A DNA stretch of 64,000 bases from Sarcocystis neurona (lineage: Eukaryota; Apicomplexa; Conoidasida; Eucoccidiorida; Sarcocystidae). Both the position numbers and the translations under genes were made by a program. Location: positions 1,804,209-1,868,208 of the forward strand of contig KL647311.1 in assembly GCA_000727475.1 (NCBI GenBank), given 5' to 3'. This document shows, in pieces, positions 35,650 to 48,461 of the stretch (positions are counted from its first letter, which is position 1; each line of letters begins with the position of its first letter). The notes beneath the pieces are model-generated. The model had not been told where the DNA came from. It made no database searches and saw only the letters and a program-made list of their open reading frames with translations.

Positions 35650-38060
35650 GAGCGGAAGCAGGAACAGTGGCAGCAATAGCACGAACGTATGTAGCCCGCC
35701 ACCATAAAAAGCAGCAACACGAGCGGTGGCACTATCGACAGCGGTAGCAGGAACAGTAGCGACGTCGTCAACAACCGTGGCCAGTACGTTGCGATAACGG
35801 AAGCCGCGCCCGCAGCAAGCAACAGCAGCAGCAACACAGCAGCACTAGCACCGGCGGCGAACGATGCAGCAGTAACGCCAGCGTCCTCTACATGCATGCC
35901 AAGCTAACAGCAGATGCGCTCGCGCCTTCTTCCCGATTCTTGCGCAGCGCCCGCCCGCATGCGAGACGGTCGTATGTACGTATGTACGTATGAATGTATG
36001 TACGTACGTATGTATACATACAAATATATATATATATATGATGCACGCCGAATACTACGTACGGACATGCATATATGTAAGATATTATTGCATCTATTCT
36101 CATGTATAAATTAGGATATGTATGTGCGTATTATGTAAGCTGAGTAGTGCGTACGAAGAAGCGTGGCTGCGGTTCATGTACCCATCAAACCTCTCTGTTC
36201 GTACGTATATATTGTCGTCTGCTGAAAGCGGTTGCCTCTGTACACGCAGGGTTTACCTGTGTTAAGTGCAGAATAGCAAATCGTGACTCAGAGGGGAATT
36301 TGTGTATCTACATGTGTCTTTTTCTCTGTACATATACATGCATATGTGTACTCTTCCGACTTGAATTTGTATATATATATATATGTATACGGCATGTTCG
36401 TACTTTTGGAACCTCAGATCCCGAAACCCACGGATTTACAGATATACATATATGCACGTACACAGAGGAATACCGTTGCCATATGAGTGCGTATGTGTAT
36501 AATATATGCCTGCGAATGCATGGGTTGTGACTGTGCTACTCTACTATACTTTGTGAGTATCACCGGCGTACCTGTTCGCGCTGCGGCTTCTCTGTCGAAC
36601 ACAGTCTAGATACTCTCATACGCTGGCCTTCTCTTCTCATCCGTGCGTATTTAATGCATGAGGAGCAGTGATACACTTTCTCCCAAGTTTTTGTGTTGGG
36701 AAAAGATGTGTTTCACCATATGTGTATGTACGTGTACATGCCAGGTGGGAAGGCAACTTCATCTGTGTCTGCTCTGCACTGTAGGGCAGCAAGTCGAATC
36801 TGCTGCGTATTTTCTTCGACACAGTCTGTAAAAACTTTGTGTGTATTGAATATGCATGTTAGTGTATGTTTGCTCAGGCACTTGATCTGTGTGCCGTTGC
36901 AGACGGAATGCGTCCAAACAGACAAATAGGACACCGCGCTTGAAAACTACATTCACACATACGTGTAGGTATACATATATATTCATGCGTGACGCGTAGA
37001 CGTGTAGATGTTGCACACGTGTAAAAATAGGAATATGTCCACACGTTTGTTCAGTTGGACTGGTTGGGGAGCGTCACGTCTGATCGTACGTAGGGGTATT
37101 GCATCAGCTCCAGCTGAAGTATAGTGAGACCCACACAGAGGGCGCTACGCATCCATGCAGGCTTACGTCTACAGTGATATAGACATCCGTGTATGTTGAG
37201 ACATCTTTGTTATGCGAAGACGCTGAGGTTCCCCGTAGTGTGTCTATGTCGCTTTTGTGCCTCTCTCCATATGTGTATACTGTGTACGTATACTAAGAAG
37301 CATGTCTGTTGCATCAGAGTGACGCAGTAGAAGCAACAACCCCCGCCTTGACCAGCGGCGCATTCGCATCAGAATTGCTCAACTATATGTCAAGGGTCGT
37401 TATCCGTGAAAGAGGATATGACTAATCCAGCAGTAAGCAACTAATTCAACTGTCTATACGTCCATTATCCCTGAAGTAATTTACCAGCGTGTGTACAAGC
37501 GAGTACGTCAACTAAGAGAAACACAATTCCAATCCCTACTAGCAGCTACACTCTGGTGTCGTATGGACCCTGCTGCTACAGAGAACAACACTTCTGTTTT
37601 GGGGAGAGTCGGTGCAGGTACAGATATTGTATAGTAGCAACAGCATTGACAAGGGACCCTAATTAGCCGCTGATATCTACCAATACTAAGCGCGTGCCTC
37701 TTTCTACTACTGGTGTCACAGCTGCGCAATTACGTAGAATGTTTTCCCTGTGCGTGTGTACAAACGTGTATGGAACTAATTACGGCCGGAGCGGCGAAAC
37801 GTCACATGCGGTTGCGGTTGATTCTGCCATTGAGGGAGAACTAAACAACCGATGGTGCAGCTGCAGAGAGCGTCGCCACCCGAAAAAGGAAGTACTAGCC
37901 TACTCAGTAAGATAACATCGGGTGTGCTCTCACCATCACCACTACCACTCTGCCTGCTGCCCTTCCTACTTCGACTGCTACCAGTTGTAGTGTCAATGCC
38001 AGTACTGCCCCTGTTACCGCTACTACTACCCCTCCTATCCTGCTGGTATACTTAAGCTTT
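35650..38060. other. Region upstream of eL22: CAG tract, TATG repeats, CTA/CCA tract
   Basis: CAG units occupy about 35650-35860, TACG/TATG units about 35970-36040, and short CTACTA/CCACCA units about 37930-38050. The eL22 promoter must lie near 35520-35640, but I see no defined motif. No gene is supported. Confidence 0.6.
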
Positions 38061-38465
38061 CGCGCTGTAACTCTTGCCGCTGCCGCTCCCTACCAATATA
38101 TTTTCACTGCCACTACTCCTTCCTGCCACTATTGTTTTAGGACCACTTCCTCTACTATCCGTATAGTTGATAAAACACATGTAGTAGATATGGAGAAGAC
38201 CCGGACTCGCCAGCAAGCATCAGATGGCAGAGGGTGTTCTCGTACGATGTGTCGTGACCGTCCAAGCGGTCCCCTGTCTTTCATCTACAGACCCTCACGA
38301 ACAACTGCAGTTGCATACTCGACCAATTTGAGTCTAAGACTCTACTATACTATGTGGAGTACACATGTGTTTTTGAAAGACGCAGTTCTGCGAATCACGT
38401 AGCAGTCAGCTTGTCCCTATTGAGCGTACACTCTGGATACATATATATATATGTATATGCTTAAT

Positions 38466-38532
38466 TACATAAATGTATGTGTACATGTACGTATCTGTTG
38501 TACACTTACAGCGCACACATAATCCTCCGGCA
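38466..38532. repeat. 67-base dispersed repeat, copy 1
   Basis: From TACATAAATGTATG to CATAATCCTCCGGCA. It matches 39408-39474 at all but one base by eye. A TA run preceded by GGATACAT precedes it. Confidence 0.9.
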
Positions 38533-38762
38533 GTACATGAGTATCCTGCTGAAACATTTAGGCACGTAGCTCCGGCCGCGCTCGTTGCCTCAGCGCTCGT
38601 CCTACAAGCAGTGCAGAGGTGCAGTGATCGACAAGGTCTGCGGTAGTGTAAACCTATATATTTTGACGGCGTGCAGAGCCACAGCACTCGCGCTGTACAG
38701 TTGACGGAGATCGACGTCCTGATGAAATGTATGATGATGTCAAATCCCCCGTTCATCCTCGT

Positions 38763-38996
38763 TGCTACAAGGCAATACCGCATAAAATATATACACGAAG
38801 CTCGTATCTCCACGAGATTGCGCACAAATGTCACTCGATTTATCATGAACGCTTGGCAGCGTTTTCGCGGGTGCTACATGGTAATACCGGTAATACCGGT
38901 AATAGTGCATAACATATGTACACGAAGCTCGTATCTCTACAAGATTGCGTGCAAGTGTCACATGTTTTACCGTTAACACTTGGCAGCGTCTTCGTG
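38763..38996. repeat. Tandem duplication of about 110 bases
   Basis: Two adjacent units (from 38763 and from 38872) share TGCTACA, AATACCG, ACACGAAGCTCGTATCTC, GATTGCG and CTTGGCAGCG in the same order. The second unit also has an internal repeat of GGTAATACC. Confidence 0.85.
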
Positions 38997-39407
38997 ACCG
39001 TCCGGCCAAATTTAAAAAAAACTGAAGACGAGGATTTTCACCTCCACTGATGCAGTACAGAGATATGAATACGCGCGTGCGCGGGGTCAGACATCTGCGA
39101 GAACGTGAAGACGAGGGAAATATTTTTCAACGCTGTGCATTGAGGGTACGTCGTTGTGCCGTGGCGCGAAGCTACGACTTTGTATTTACCTGCAGAAGCA
39201 GCTGCTCCAAGCAGCTTACAGAACACATGGTTTTCACAGTTAGCTTGGCTGCCTTCGTTTAGGAGAGAAGAATGGCTGCGTAGTAGCAGCTCACTTTGGG
39301 CTAATACGTAGGTGTCTTGTCACTGTTTCCCGTTTGGCGTCGTGCTTCCCCAGCGTCCAGAGTCAGTCTACAGTTGTGGAGACTGTGGATCCATATATAT
39401 ATATATA

Positions 39408-39474
39408 TACATAAATGTATGTGTACATGTACGTATCTGTTGTACACTTATAGCGCACACATAATCCTCCGGCA
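39408..39474. repeat. 67-base dispersed repeat, copy 2
   Basis: Near-identical to 38466-38532 and in the same orientation, 942 bases downstream. It is preceded by GGATCCAT and a TA run, resembling the flank of copy 1. Confidence 0.9.
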
Positions 39475-39559
39475 CGAATGACCTCCAACAAAAGCATCTT
39501 TGGGCACTAAGAGGGTCGCTCTGCAGAGATTTGCTAGGTGAAAAACTGCCGGTCAGATG

Positions 39560-39671
39560 TAGCTGCCAAAACCTCTGTTGGCGCGCTCCGTCTCTCTCAA
39601 GCGGCGACAAAGCGGCGTCAATTCTAGCTGCCAAAACCTCTGTTGGCGCGCTTCTTCTCTCTCAAGCGACG
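39560..39671. repeat. 65-base-period tandem duplication
   Basis: TAGCTGCCAAAACCTCTGTT begins at 39560 and at 39625. The copies stay similar through GGCGCGCT and CTCTCTCAAGCG. Confidence 0.9.
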
Positions 39672-41028
39672 TTCAGGCGTAATCACGTTGTTGGCAACGT
39701 GCTCGTGAATGTACCTGCGACCCCCCAATCCGACAGTGGATCTGGAACGATACAGAAGGGCTCACGGGGGAGCAAGCGCAGTCCAGGGGCCCCTGCGCGT
39801 TATGATCTGCGTGGTATGGTCCCTGCTCCGGCTGGCGCTGCAACACCCTGAATGTAGTAGAAACGCTGTGGTATCCTTCATGAGTGGATGAGGCCTTTTA
39901 CGCTACACCCAATCGTACCTTGTGCAGAAAAAATACTAGCCCTCTATTCTTCTTTTTTACGCTCCTTTAGCAGGATGGCAGGTAGGCTTTCAGGGCGCTG
40001 GCGTGTGCCACACTGTAAAATTGTCAACCTCTGCAGCATTCACGTTAAAGTTTTGCTGCGTCGCTTGCTTCCTCTATGTGCTCGGCACTTGGGTCCCAAG
40101 TTCGCCAGGCGCGCATGTGGACTCGTTGAGCTAGCGTTCTCAATTTTTATAGTACATGACATACACGTAGAAGCTATGACAAGATAGTGGAGACTCACAT
40201 TCTACTGAAGCCTCAAGTGATGTTCTTCAGGTTCTTTTAAATCACAGGCAATTTGACTGCGAAGCACGTTCCGGCAGCCAAAGTTGCCTCCGCTGCGAGC
40301 CCTGCTGGCAGCACCGACCGCAACTAGCGGAGCCCAGCATTCTGCACGTGCTACAGTAACCCTATACACGTGGAACATGTTGTCACTTACCAAAAGCATC
40401 AAGCCTATCGGCGGCATTCGGAGGCGATATTATTGTTTCTATTCGATCCCGTTACTCTTCGAAGTATCAGCTCATCCAACGGTGAGAAGGTGATTTCGGG
40501 CCACTACGAAATGCAGGTGACCAACACGATACTGTTGCTTTTGTTTCTAGGTACTGTATTTGTGTTCCACTGTTGGAATAAAATAGTTCTTCTGCCTCAG
40601 CAATTGCAACCTACCCAGAGGTCAACTGGACAATGAGTACTGTTGCATGTGCGTTTTACGATGAGTATATGAATAATTGGTTGTGGGCAGCAGTAGCACG
40701 GTAGGCTGCTTTTCTGTGCGGACTTGCCTGCTAATCCTGGCTCGCTGAGCTGTAACGCAGTCTTTTCTCAGCAGTGTAACTCAGTTAAAATTGTGCCAAC
40801 GCCACAAGTACACTGTCGAGTGTCCTTCTTATATCATTAAAGCCGTCGAACGCTCTTCTGTTACCATTAACGACATCTTCGATCCCGAAAGCAGACTTGC
40901 GCTTACTTCTTGTTGTTGTGTCTATGCTAAATTCGAAATGAACCACGGCAGTGGCTCTGCAGGTGCTCGTTTATTAATTCGAGAGCATACTTCTCCTCTG
41001 CTTTCTTTTGCAGTCCTTTTTATCACCC

Positions 41029-42386
41029 ATGCCAAACCCGGCAAGGTTTTGCGGGTTCTGCACCCGTGCACACTGTTTGCAACGCTTGCAGCTGAACTGG
41101 ATGCACCGTCGTCACAGTTGGCGTCTGACGGTGTATTACAACTGCATGGCAGTTCTTTGTTGCATTGGCGTGCTGCTCACCTTCATTCTTCACATTTTAA
41201 CAGGAGTGAACTCATTCTTCTTCGTAAACTTTCGGTGTGGCTCACGTACAAAGAGCTTAGTGCGCGCAAATTTCGACGCCATGATGATCATGGCTAGTGC
41301 CATGGCACTCTTAGGATTGTTAACTCTGAGAATGATTAGATTGTTCATTTCTCACACACTCTCAGAATTCAAACCCACAGGCTCCTGGATGGCACGAATA
41401 GGATGTCTGGTCAAGTGGCTACCTTGGTCTATGGCCGTCTTTACAGTTGCAATGATAATCCTCAGCCTCGTCAACGTCATTTGGATTATTGTGGATCCCC
41501 CCGATTGGTGCTCCAGGCGATGGTTGCCGCTGGCTCTAGAAGCTGTGAAAAACTGCAGGCTCTGGTTTGGTGGAAGTGCTGTGTGTCTGAGAACAGGTAG
41601 GCACACAGAAAGTGGGATCGCTGACAGCTGCGTGGATGCGTGTGTGTATGCAAATACGTTTACGGAGCCGAGACTTCTTCTGTACGTGATCGGGCGGGTT
41701 TGGGGCTGCTCTCTTGTGTCCCATGCTTGCCTCCACACAGTAATGTACCACTGTCTTCCGTAGATCACACCACCTGCTAGAGCCCATTAATGAAGAGATG
41801 ACACTGTATCATTACATAGGGCTATCCTTGTAGACGCACGCAGAGCACTACTATGTCGTACTCCAGGCCTCGAGATCACTGTCAAGGTTTAGCATGCAAT
41901 GTGTTGCAGTGTGTACAAACGCTGTGAATTGTTACAGCGGAGCGGGACGAGCTGGCGGACAACCTAGCAAAGTGCAACGACGGCGACTTCCTACGAGGTT
42001 CATTCTTCTTTTACTTCATCCCCAAATCAGAGGCCGGAGCTTGCTCATTTTCAGAGCCTGGAGTATGCCTGCTGTACAAAAATGTGTACAGCACGCTTGC
42101 CGTGGAGGCCACACCGGACTGGTCAACACCCGATGCTGCCGCCTGTGAAGGTCTAAATTCTAAGGACAAACAAGCCGAAGATTTTATGGATGCCGGAAGC
42201 AGCGATATGTACAAGTACTTACTCATATATGCAACAGCTTGGTCCGTGGCGATGATATGCACGCTCTTCCTCTTTTTCTACATCAAACGTACCTCTCACT
42301 TTGAAGGTTACTTCTGCCAACCGCCCTCCACAACAAAGCACTTTCTTCTTGTGCCCTTCAGACCGTTTACGCCTTGGAGCCAGTAA
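41029..42386 (+). CDS. Four-span membrane protein, paralog A (tetraspanin-like topology)
   Basis: Exon 1 is 41029-41596 (189 codons plus one base, donor GTAGGC); exon 2 is 41938-42386 (acceptor TGTTACAG). Together they give 338 residues. The ATG is chosen because it lies exactly 31 residues before the shared RRHSW, as in paralog B, just after an acceptor ending at 41013 that implies an intron in the 5' leader. Hydrophobic spans lie at about 37-57, 83-107, 132-154 and 283-305. The small loop between spans 1 and 2 has one cysteine (70); the large loop between spans 3 and 4 has seven (161, 176, 186, 202, 225, 233, 259). All eight are kept in paralog B, enough for four disulfides if both loops face the same side. 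The C-terminus has SHFEGYFCQP and FRPFTPW. Spacing recalls tetraspanins, but no CCG motif is present. The family is not recognised; role and location are unknown. Confidence 0.8.
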
Positions 42387-43930
42387 GAGCTGGCGGAATA
42401 ACTACAAATCTGCCTATGCCTTTAAATATGTATACACATGTATATGTATATACATCAACATACATAGACAGGAACTGTCTTGTCCCAGACCCAGACAAGT
42501 AGATGTGCGTGGTCAACGTAGGTTGGAAAAGTTTAGGGTTTAAAATAAAGATGTATTGGGGACACTTAAGAGCTGGACTTGTACTGAGGTCAGTATGATT
42601 CGCATAGAGGCACACGGCATGAGACATATCTGTATCATCTAAAGGCGCCCACACACACGCATGGGGATCGCTTTTTACGCACAAAAAGGCTAATTTTTGG
42701 AAGGTCTGTTACAGCGCGTATTTCCCTGACAGGCGTCGCTGTCGAGAAGATTCACAGGAGCAGAAAATGTGGACCTAGTGTAGAACAGTCGTCTCTCCGC
42801 AGTGCACGTCCGCGTGTACGCGGACACACGTTGACCAATGTACTCCTTGCACATCTGTGCAGGCCACTTCTACTTCGGCAGTTCTTCTGGTAGCAGCTTT
42901 ACGCTTTACTTGGCAGTGCAGGCGGTGTTCCCGGTTTGAGAACGCCTAGGCAGCGTTCAGGACAGCCGGACGCATTTGTACATGTATACTCATACAGATA
43001 TATGTGTATACATAGATACAAACATGTATACTCTCCACTGCAAATTTGAACACCGTCCTGTTCTTGTCAGAGTTTTTGTAGTTTTTCGAGATATTGTATG
43101 CGTCGAGTGCTCTCCTTCCCTCGTGCTTCCGCAAGATTTGCCTGGACATCAGTGACTGACGCTTTGTACGTGTATCCCTATTCCGCCCGTTACATTGTGC
43201 ACGGCGAAGGGCTGTCGTACCACGCAACAACGACGCAGGTGGGCTCACAGAAGCCGCATGCCAACAAATGCTGCAGTTTGACTTTTGTGTTCTAGACTCC
43301 CCTACCTGTTGTGAGTACTTAAGAGAACAGCTCACCTGAAAGGCTAGCATCTCAGCTTCCATCAGGTATTCTAAACAGCCGTGCGTGCTTATCGATCATC
43401 AAGTATCTAGAAGTGTGTCAGTCTTGTTCCCGTCTGCGGGTTCACTTGACTGCAGGTTAACGTAAGTCGACCTACGCCGCTCAGCTTGACACGTCGTTTA
43501 CAAAGCGCAGGAACATGTAGAATCAGTGACACAGGGGTAATTAAAGCCCGTGGTTGTGCTAGTATAGGTGTATTCTTGTAGCTGACGACGCACGCGCTGT
43601 AGCGCAATCGATTACGTGACGACACACTCAGTTCCGTCATCCAGCCGAGGGAGAAAGACAACCTGAAGTGAAAGTTGCAGACACGCATAGTGGACTCGCT
43701 TCATGTGCTAGATTGTAGTGAATAAAGGGTGCAGCAGTGTGAGAGAGAACACCGTGTTGCCTCGTCAAATGACGCCAGGCGCGGAACACACTGGGAGCAA
43801 TCTGCTGTGTTTCTGGCGTGTTCAAACGTGTACAAATGTATGTTCACGGACAGGTGAGCATAAGAATCTGTGGATCCTTAAGTCTGGGACACAAGGATGA
43901 ACAAGCGGATATGTGGGCTAAGGAGTAAAA
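42387..43930. other. 3' flank of paralog A and spacer
   Basis: An AATAAA word occurs near 42543, about 160 bases after the stop, and could be a poly(A) signal. Beyond it there are short frames on both strands with no recognisable domain. No gene is supported. Confidence 0.4.
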
Positions 43931-43934
43931 AAAA

Positions 43935-44175
43935 CTACAGGGACTCAGAAAGGGGCCACCCTATTATCCCTATTACCTCCTGATTTCGGGACACCCCCTC
44001 CACAATGCGGAACGGTGAACACAATATTGTGTCACCACCGTCTTTCACGAGTTCCACACATGCTTTAATCAAGTTGATTTCCTCTATTGCATCTCTTCTT
44101 GCTCTAAAATCGAAAGCGCTCATATTTTCTGCTTTGCTTTTACCAGCCGCACCACCTCTGCGGATCTTGTCTTAC
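43935..44175 (-). other. Coding-like minus-strand segment
   Basis: A frame continuing upstream of an ATG reads GGAAGKSKAENMSAFDFRA, then RRDAIEEINLIKACVELVKD, and ends at a stop. It has normal protein composition. Its 5' boundary lacks a convincing acceptor. A similar GGTGGTGC-GGCTGGTA DNA word recurs in the minus strand near 44505-44525. It may be part of the candidate gene at 47297-45205 or of an unrelated gene; not recognised. Confidence 0.22.
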
Positions 44176-45204
44176 TTCGTGGACCTTTCTATGCTTAGCT
44201 TATTCCCAACCGCCTGTCCAAAGGCAGGTGTATCACAGACGCCGCAGAAAACTACAGGTAAGAGCAGAAGGGCTTGCAAGCCGTGTCAGGACACTGAAAC
44301 ATTGCGAAAGAGGCAGAAGTGTATGACGTCTTCAGTATTTCGAGGTTTCGCTTGCTTCACCTTTGCTTTTTCTCACTCTTCCCCTTGAGAACGTCACCTG
44401 TAACCCACTTCATGTCAGAATGTTCATTGCAACAGTCCGACCGCAGCACTCCTCACGCCATTTGAAACAGGAGCTTTCTCGTTCTCAACTACTGGATGTA
44501 CCGGCAGCACCACCTCGAGCGACACCAGCTGCCACAACAAGAGGCACTGTGGCTGTCAAGTCTGCCAGCGTGCCTTCCATCTTCAAGGCATTCACAAACC
44601 CATAGTGATACGCATGTCTGAACAACCTTATCCTGATGGGGGGCTCTGGCTACCAATATTGTCCTGGTTAACTTTTTCTTTTTGAAGTGCACTATTCTGA
44701 TGACGTTGCAAAACCTCTACAACCTCCACATGCCTGTCAATACGTTCCGTCACCTTTTACTTGCAGGTTGTACCCATTTTTATACGGAGCGTCACCACAG
44801 CTATAGGCAGCCAGTCTTGTGCTACATAAATTAGTCGTGTGGACAGCTGAGGTACACGGCACTCAAGAACGCATGGTGACTGGGAAGGTGATGTAGAGTG
44901 GTGAATAAACGCCGTGTAACACGACCACTTCACGCAGTGCATCGCTGATATAGCGAAGACCACGCTCTACCGGGCCGTCAACGATCACGGAAAACAGCTG
45001 CCCCCCTCCACCCGGTGAGACATATTATGAAGTCTACGTGTGCCTGTAAGTATTTGTCCATACACGTGTATAAACACACATGTATGTATGTTTTTTTTGT
45101 AGGCTTGAGTGTGTTTAGCTCTGTTGTACATACGCCGTAAACGAATTGCCAGCTACAGCGGGAGAACAGAAGGGGTTACTCTTTTGTGGGAAAAGCCAGC
45201 GTTT

Positions 45205-47297
45205 CTATGCGCCTATGAAGCACTTTTGCGCCACATAACTTTCTGCAGTACCGAGCTCTGCCGGTCGAACACCCCGTCTAACATCTTCATTGTGGAACAC
45301 AAACGTACATGCGGGGATATATGAGATACACGCAGTTTCTGTTCCACACTCACGTTGGACGCACGCTCTAGAGTCCTGTTCGTCTCCAGTATCCAAATGC
45401 AAAAGGCGATTTGACTCGAGAGGGTGTCTCGTGTTTTGTGGTGCGCAGCTTGCGTTTGTGGTGTCTCTTGCATTGCCATAAAGATTATCAGATAGTTTTA
45501 TAAAAAGACCGGAATGGATTACTTGTTTATACACGTATGTTCACCTGGTCACACATGTGCGTAGCCCTCTGCCCTATAGGACTTTGCATCGAAGTCTGCC
45601 TTTCTGTGGATGTAACATTGTGGGACTCCTGACAAGGCAGAACATACGTTTGTTACTTTGAAAAAGGAGTCATTGTTCAGAGTGACACAACAAAAAACAA
45701 CGGTGTTTCCAGATGCGTACACACAGAAAGAGACACACATTCATGCATACGTACACACATGCACACATACGCGTACGCACAAACCTGTGCAGGCAGGTGA
45801 ACGCTACGCGCCTGCTACCAGCGGTTTGTGGTTATATGTACATCAGCTGCATTTCTGCGCTGGTGGCTACGCGTACACGTGCACGTGTATGTGCCACGTT
45901 GGCGTACCTGCACGTAGCTGCGTATAGACACAGCATTGTTCCCGTTTGTTTACGTAGGTCTGCGTAGAGGTACGTTCACGTTCCGACGGGATAACTCAGA
46001 CCTACCAGCCAAAGCATACGTTAACGTTAACAGCTCTTGAACTGCGGACTACGGAAGAAGGGTAACACAAATGTTTGACTGCTTCTATTTCAATGTCGCG
46101 GAGGCTGTACGTGTATAAGCTCTCTACAAACACGAAAGCTGCACACGCAGGGCAGCTTCGTGGCAACCTCCCTCCTTTAGGTATGAAAAAAAGCCAGACT
46201 TACATACGATGACGTAAGCCTTTCGAAGGCATGAGTTTAAGAACCGTTGTAGTGCAGTCGTAACCACAGATGAAGACGCAAAGTAGAGAGAAGACAACGT
46301 CCCAGCAAGTTGACCAAATTATGAGCCACATTCAACACCAGAGGATATGAAACCTTGAATCGTCATTTTCGGTTACCAGTGGCGACTTTTACCTGGGTTG
46401 GTGCACGTGTTCACACGTGTCACTAATATTTACATTTTGAAGGTCTGCAGACATGTAATCGCCGTCACGCCCGGTTGGGTTGTTCACACACGCTGGTTCA
46501 CTCACCGTTTGCTGGTTGCGCGGCTCATGTACCATATTGCTGCACTGACCGAGACGTCCACATTAGAGGCGAGAGATACTTTACAGGAAGCACGCTACAG
46601 TTACACACATACATGTCTACGCGTATAATTCTACACACGCTGCACAGGCACATACATGCGCCTCGCCGCAGCACATCTACGCTTGTACTGTGTACATTGA
46701 CTGATCTTTGGAAAATAAAGTTCAAAGCCTACTTCGGGATGAGCGAGGGAGAACGGTCACTTCACTGGGGCTCACGGTCTGCATAAACAGTTCAATATGG
46801 AATGTAGGCGGACAATGGACACTCAACAATTGACGAATCTTCCTCTCAGATTTGCGCATTGAACTTACTGAAGAGGAAGTGTGGCATGCGCCCGCGTCTC
46901 TAAAGAATTCGTTGCCCAGTGGGTATCCGTTTCGCAGCACTACGTGACGAGAACCGTCCACACTCCCCCGATGGAATACGCTCGGCTCTTTGCCGTCACA
47001 TACCACCCACGCGGATGTGTCTACGTGTGTCGAAACATGCGTACATACAAACTATCCTGAATTCGGTCTCCCGTTTCCCCTCTAGGATGCAGTATTCGAC
47101 GCAAACGTATATCTGCATGGCTGTACGCGTATAAACACGTAACAGTGTGCACATGTTGGCTCCCCGCCTCCTAAGTTCTCTTTCAGTGTCTCCGTTGTAA
47201 TACTGGAAGGATGAACTTCGTCATTTTCTCCTGCCCGAGAGCCCCCCCTTTTGGCACGCAGGTCCAGTGCGCAAATATTCCGGATTTCAGTGTAGAA
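45205..47297 (-). CDS. Candidate Cys-containing gene between the membrane paralogs
   Basis: Three minus-strand segments join in compatible phases. 47297-47153 follows TTTAATGCTGCAG and reads FYTEIRNICALDLRAKR, with a weak donor GTGCAC. 47020-46869 follows TTTCGACACACGTAG, ends at a strong GTAAGT donor and reads WVVCDGKEPSVFHRGS and RHVVLRNGYPLGNEFFRDAG. 45375-45205 follows GGAGACGAACAG and reads DSRACVQRECGTETACISY to FVFHNEDVRRGVRPAEL and a stop. The 5' end is not found. The middle exon is the best supported, with two good splice sites and protein-like composition. Function is unknown. The gene would lie antisense between the two four-span genes. Confidence 0.3.
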
Positions 47298-48042
47298 CTG
47301 CAGCATTAAAGTGCATAGGTTACGTTTCGAAGGTTTCTCATCGTTTGCTTGTGTGTCGCCGACAGCTGAAAGACAGAGGTGTGGCGTCTTTACTGTACGC
47401 TGAACAACAATTCGGAGTTGGTGTTCATGTTTCTCCTATACTGCTATATATGTGTTTGTTCGAGACTAAAAGATACGCGACTGCAGATCAACCTGCGTAC
47501 GACTCTGGAGGATTCTGTATAGTGACCTCTCCCGGTCATGGAACCCCTTGTTTCTGAACCAGGTCAGGCCAGCGGACCTGTAAGAACCGATCAGAGTGTC
47601 TGACACAGTAATGGTCACATGACACTAGTGCTTTTAACCAAACTCCCCACGTCCGGGTGTCCGAGCTGTATACAAGGCCGTCCACCTTATCCTTCCTGTG
47701 GCAACAACGTGCTGCACCATGAGTTCAATGCGATTCTGACTAGAAGGAGTTTCAAAACTCTCCTGTCATCTGTTTTGGTCTACCAACACGCGACACCTGG
47801 GGATACCCGATCTTCTCAGCTACAATCCATTGAAAGCTGATGCGGAGCCTGTATGCGTGCCGGTGGTGTTGTGTCTACCGGCAACCGACGGTATTTAACG
47901 GCTGCTGCTGCTGTCTTCCGTCCTGCGCGAGCGTAGACTTCTCCTGCGAAGTTGACAGGCGACGCTGTTGCAGATCGACTATAGTGTCTGCTGTTGTTTT
48001 CCATTCACGTTTCTTTTGCGTGCTGGTCATGAACGAGGCCGC

Positions 48043-48405
48043 ATGTCGCGGTCGCCGCCACTTATGCTTCTCTTCCCGACGCCTGTTGACTCCAGTTTTA
48101 CGGCATCTGGGGCCGTGGTATTTTTCCACCAGTCTCCGGACGGTGTTATACGGGTAAGGTATCATCAAATGGCAAGAGTAGATCTTCCTAGAGACATTCG
48201 GACGGTCAGGGAGACATCCACTTTTTTATGGGAGGACCACTTTTTTGGAGAAGGTAGCTTATACACAGATATCCACTCTGTGGAAGTTAAACCGCTGCAA
48301 TATCGTATGTCCGAGGAGTCGCCATTGATCGTGTTGTTATTCCTTCCACATTTTTTCTTCTGGCAGAGCCGCCTCAAAGCGTGCAGGCCCTGCAGGTCTT
48401 TCTGA
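48043..48405 (+). other. 120-codon ORF just upstream of paralog B
   Basis: An ATG-initiated frame reads TASGAVVFFHQSPDGVIRVRY and SLYTDIHSVEVKPLQYRM, ending 56 bases before the paralog B start. It contains good donor-like sites (GTAAGG near 48149, GTATGT near 48305) and an acceptor-like TTTTTTCTTCTGGCAG. It could be 5' leader exons of paralog B or a separate small gene. A counterpart upstream of paralog A is not evident. Confidence 0.25.
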
Positions 48406-48461
48406 TTTCTGTCTCTCCTTTTTCTTCCTCAGCACCTGTATTATAACCGTACACTCCACAA

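Noticed and set aside
44363..44605. Plus-strand frame with RTVAVKSASVPSIFKAF-like ending
   Set aside because: Frames are open on both strands, and the similar minus-strand Ala/Val-rich tail (TVPLVVAAGVARGG) is equally plausible. Neither has a supported upstream exon.
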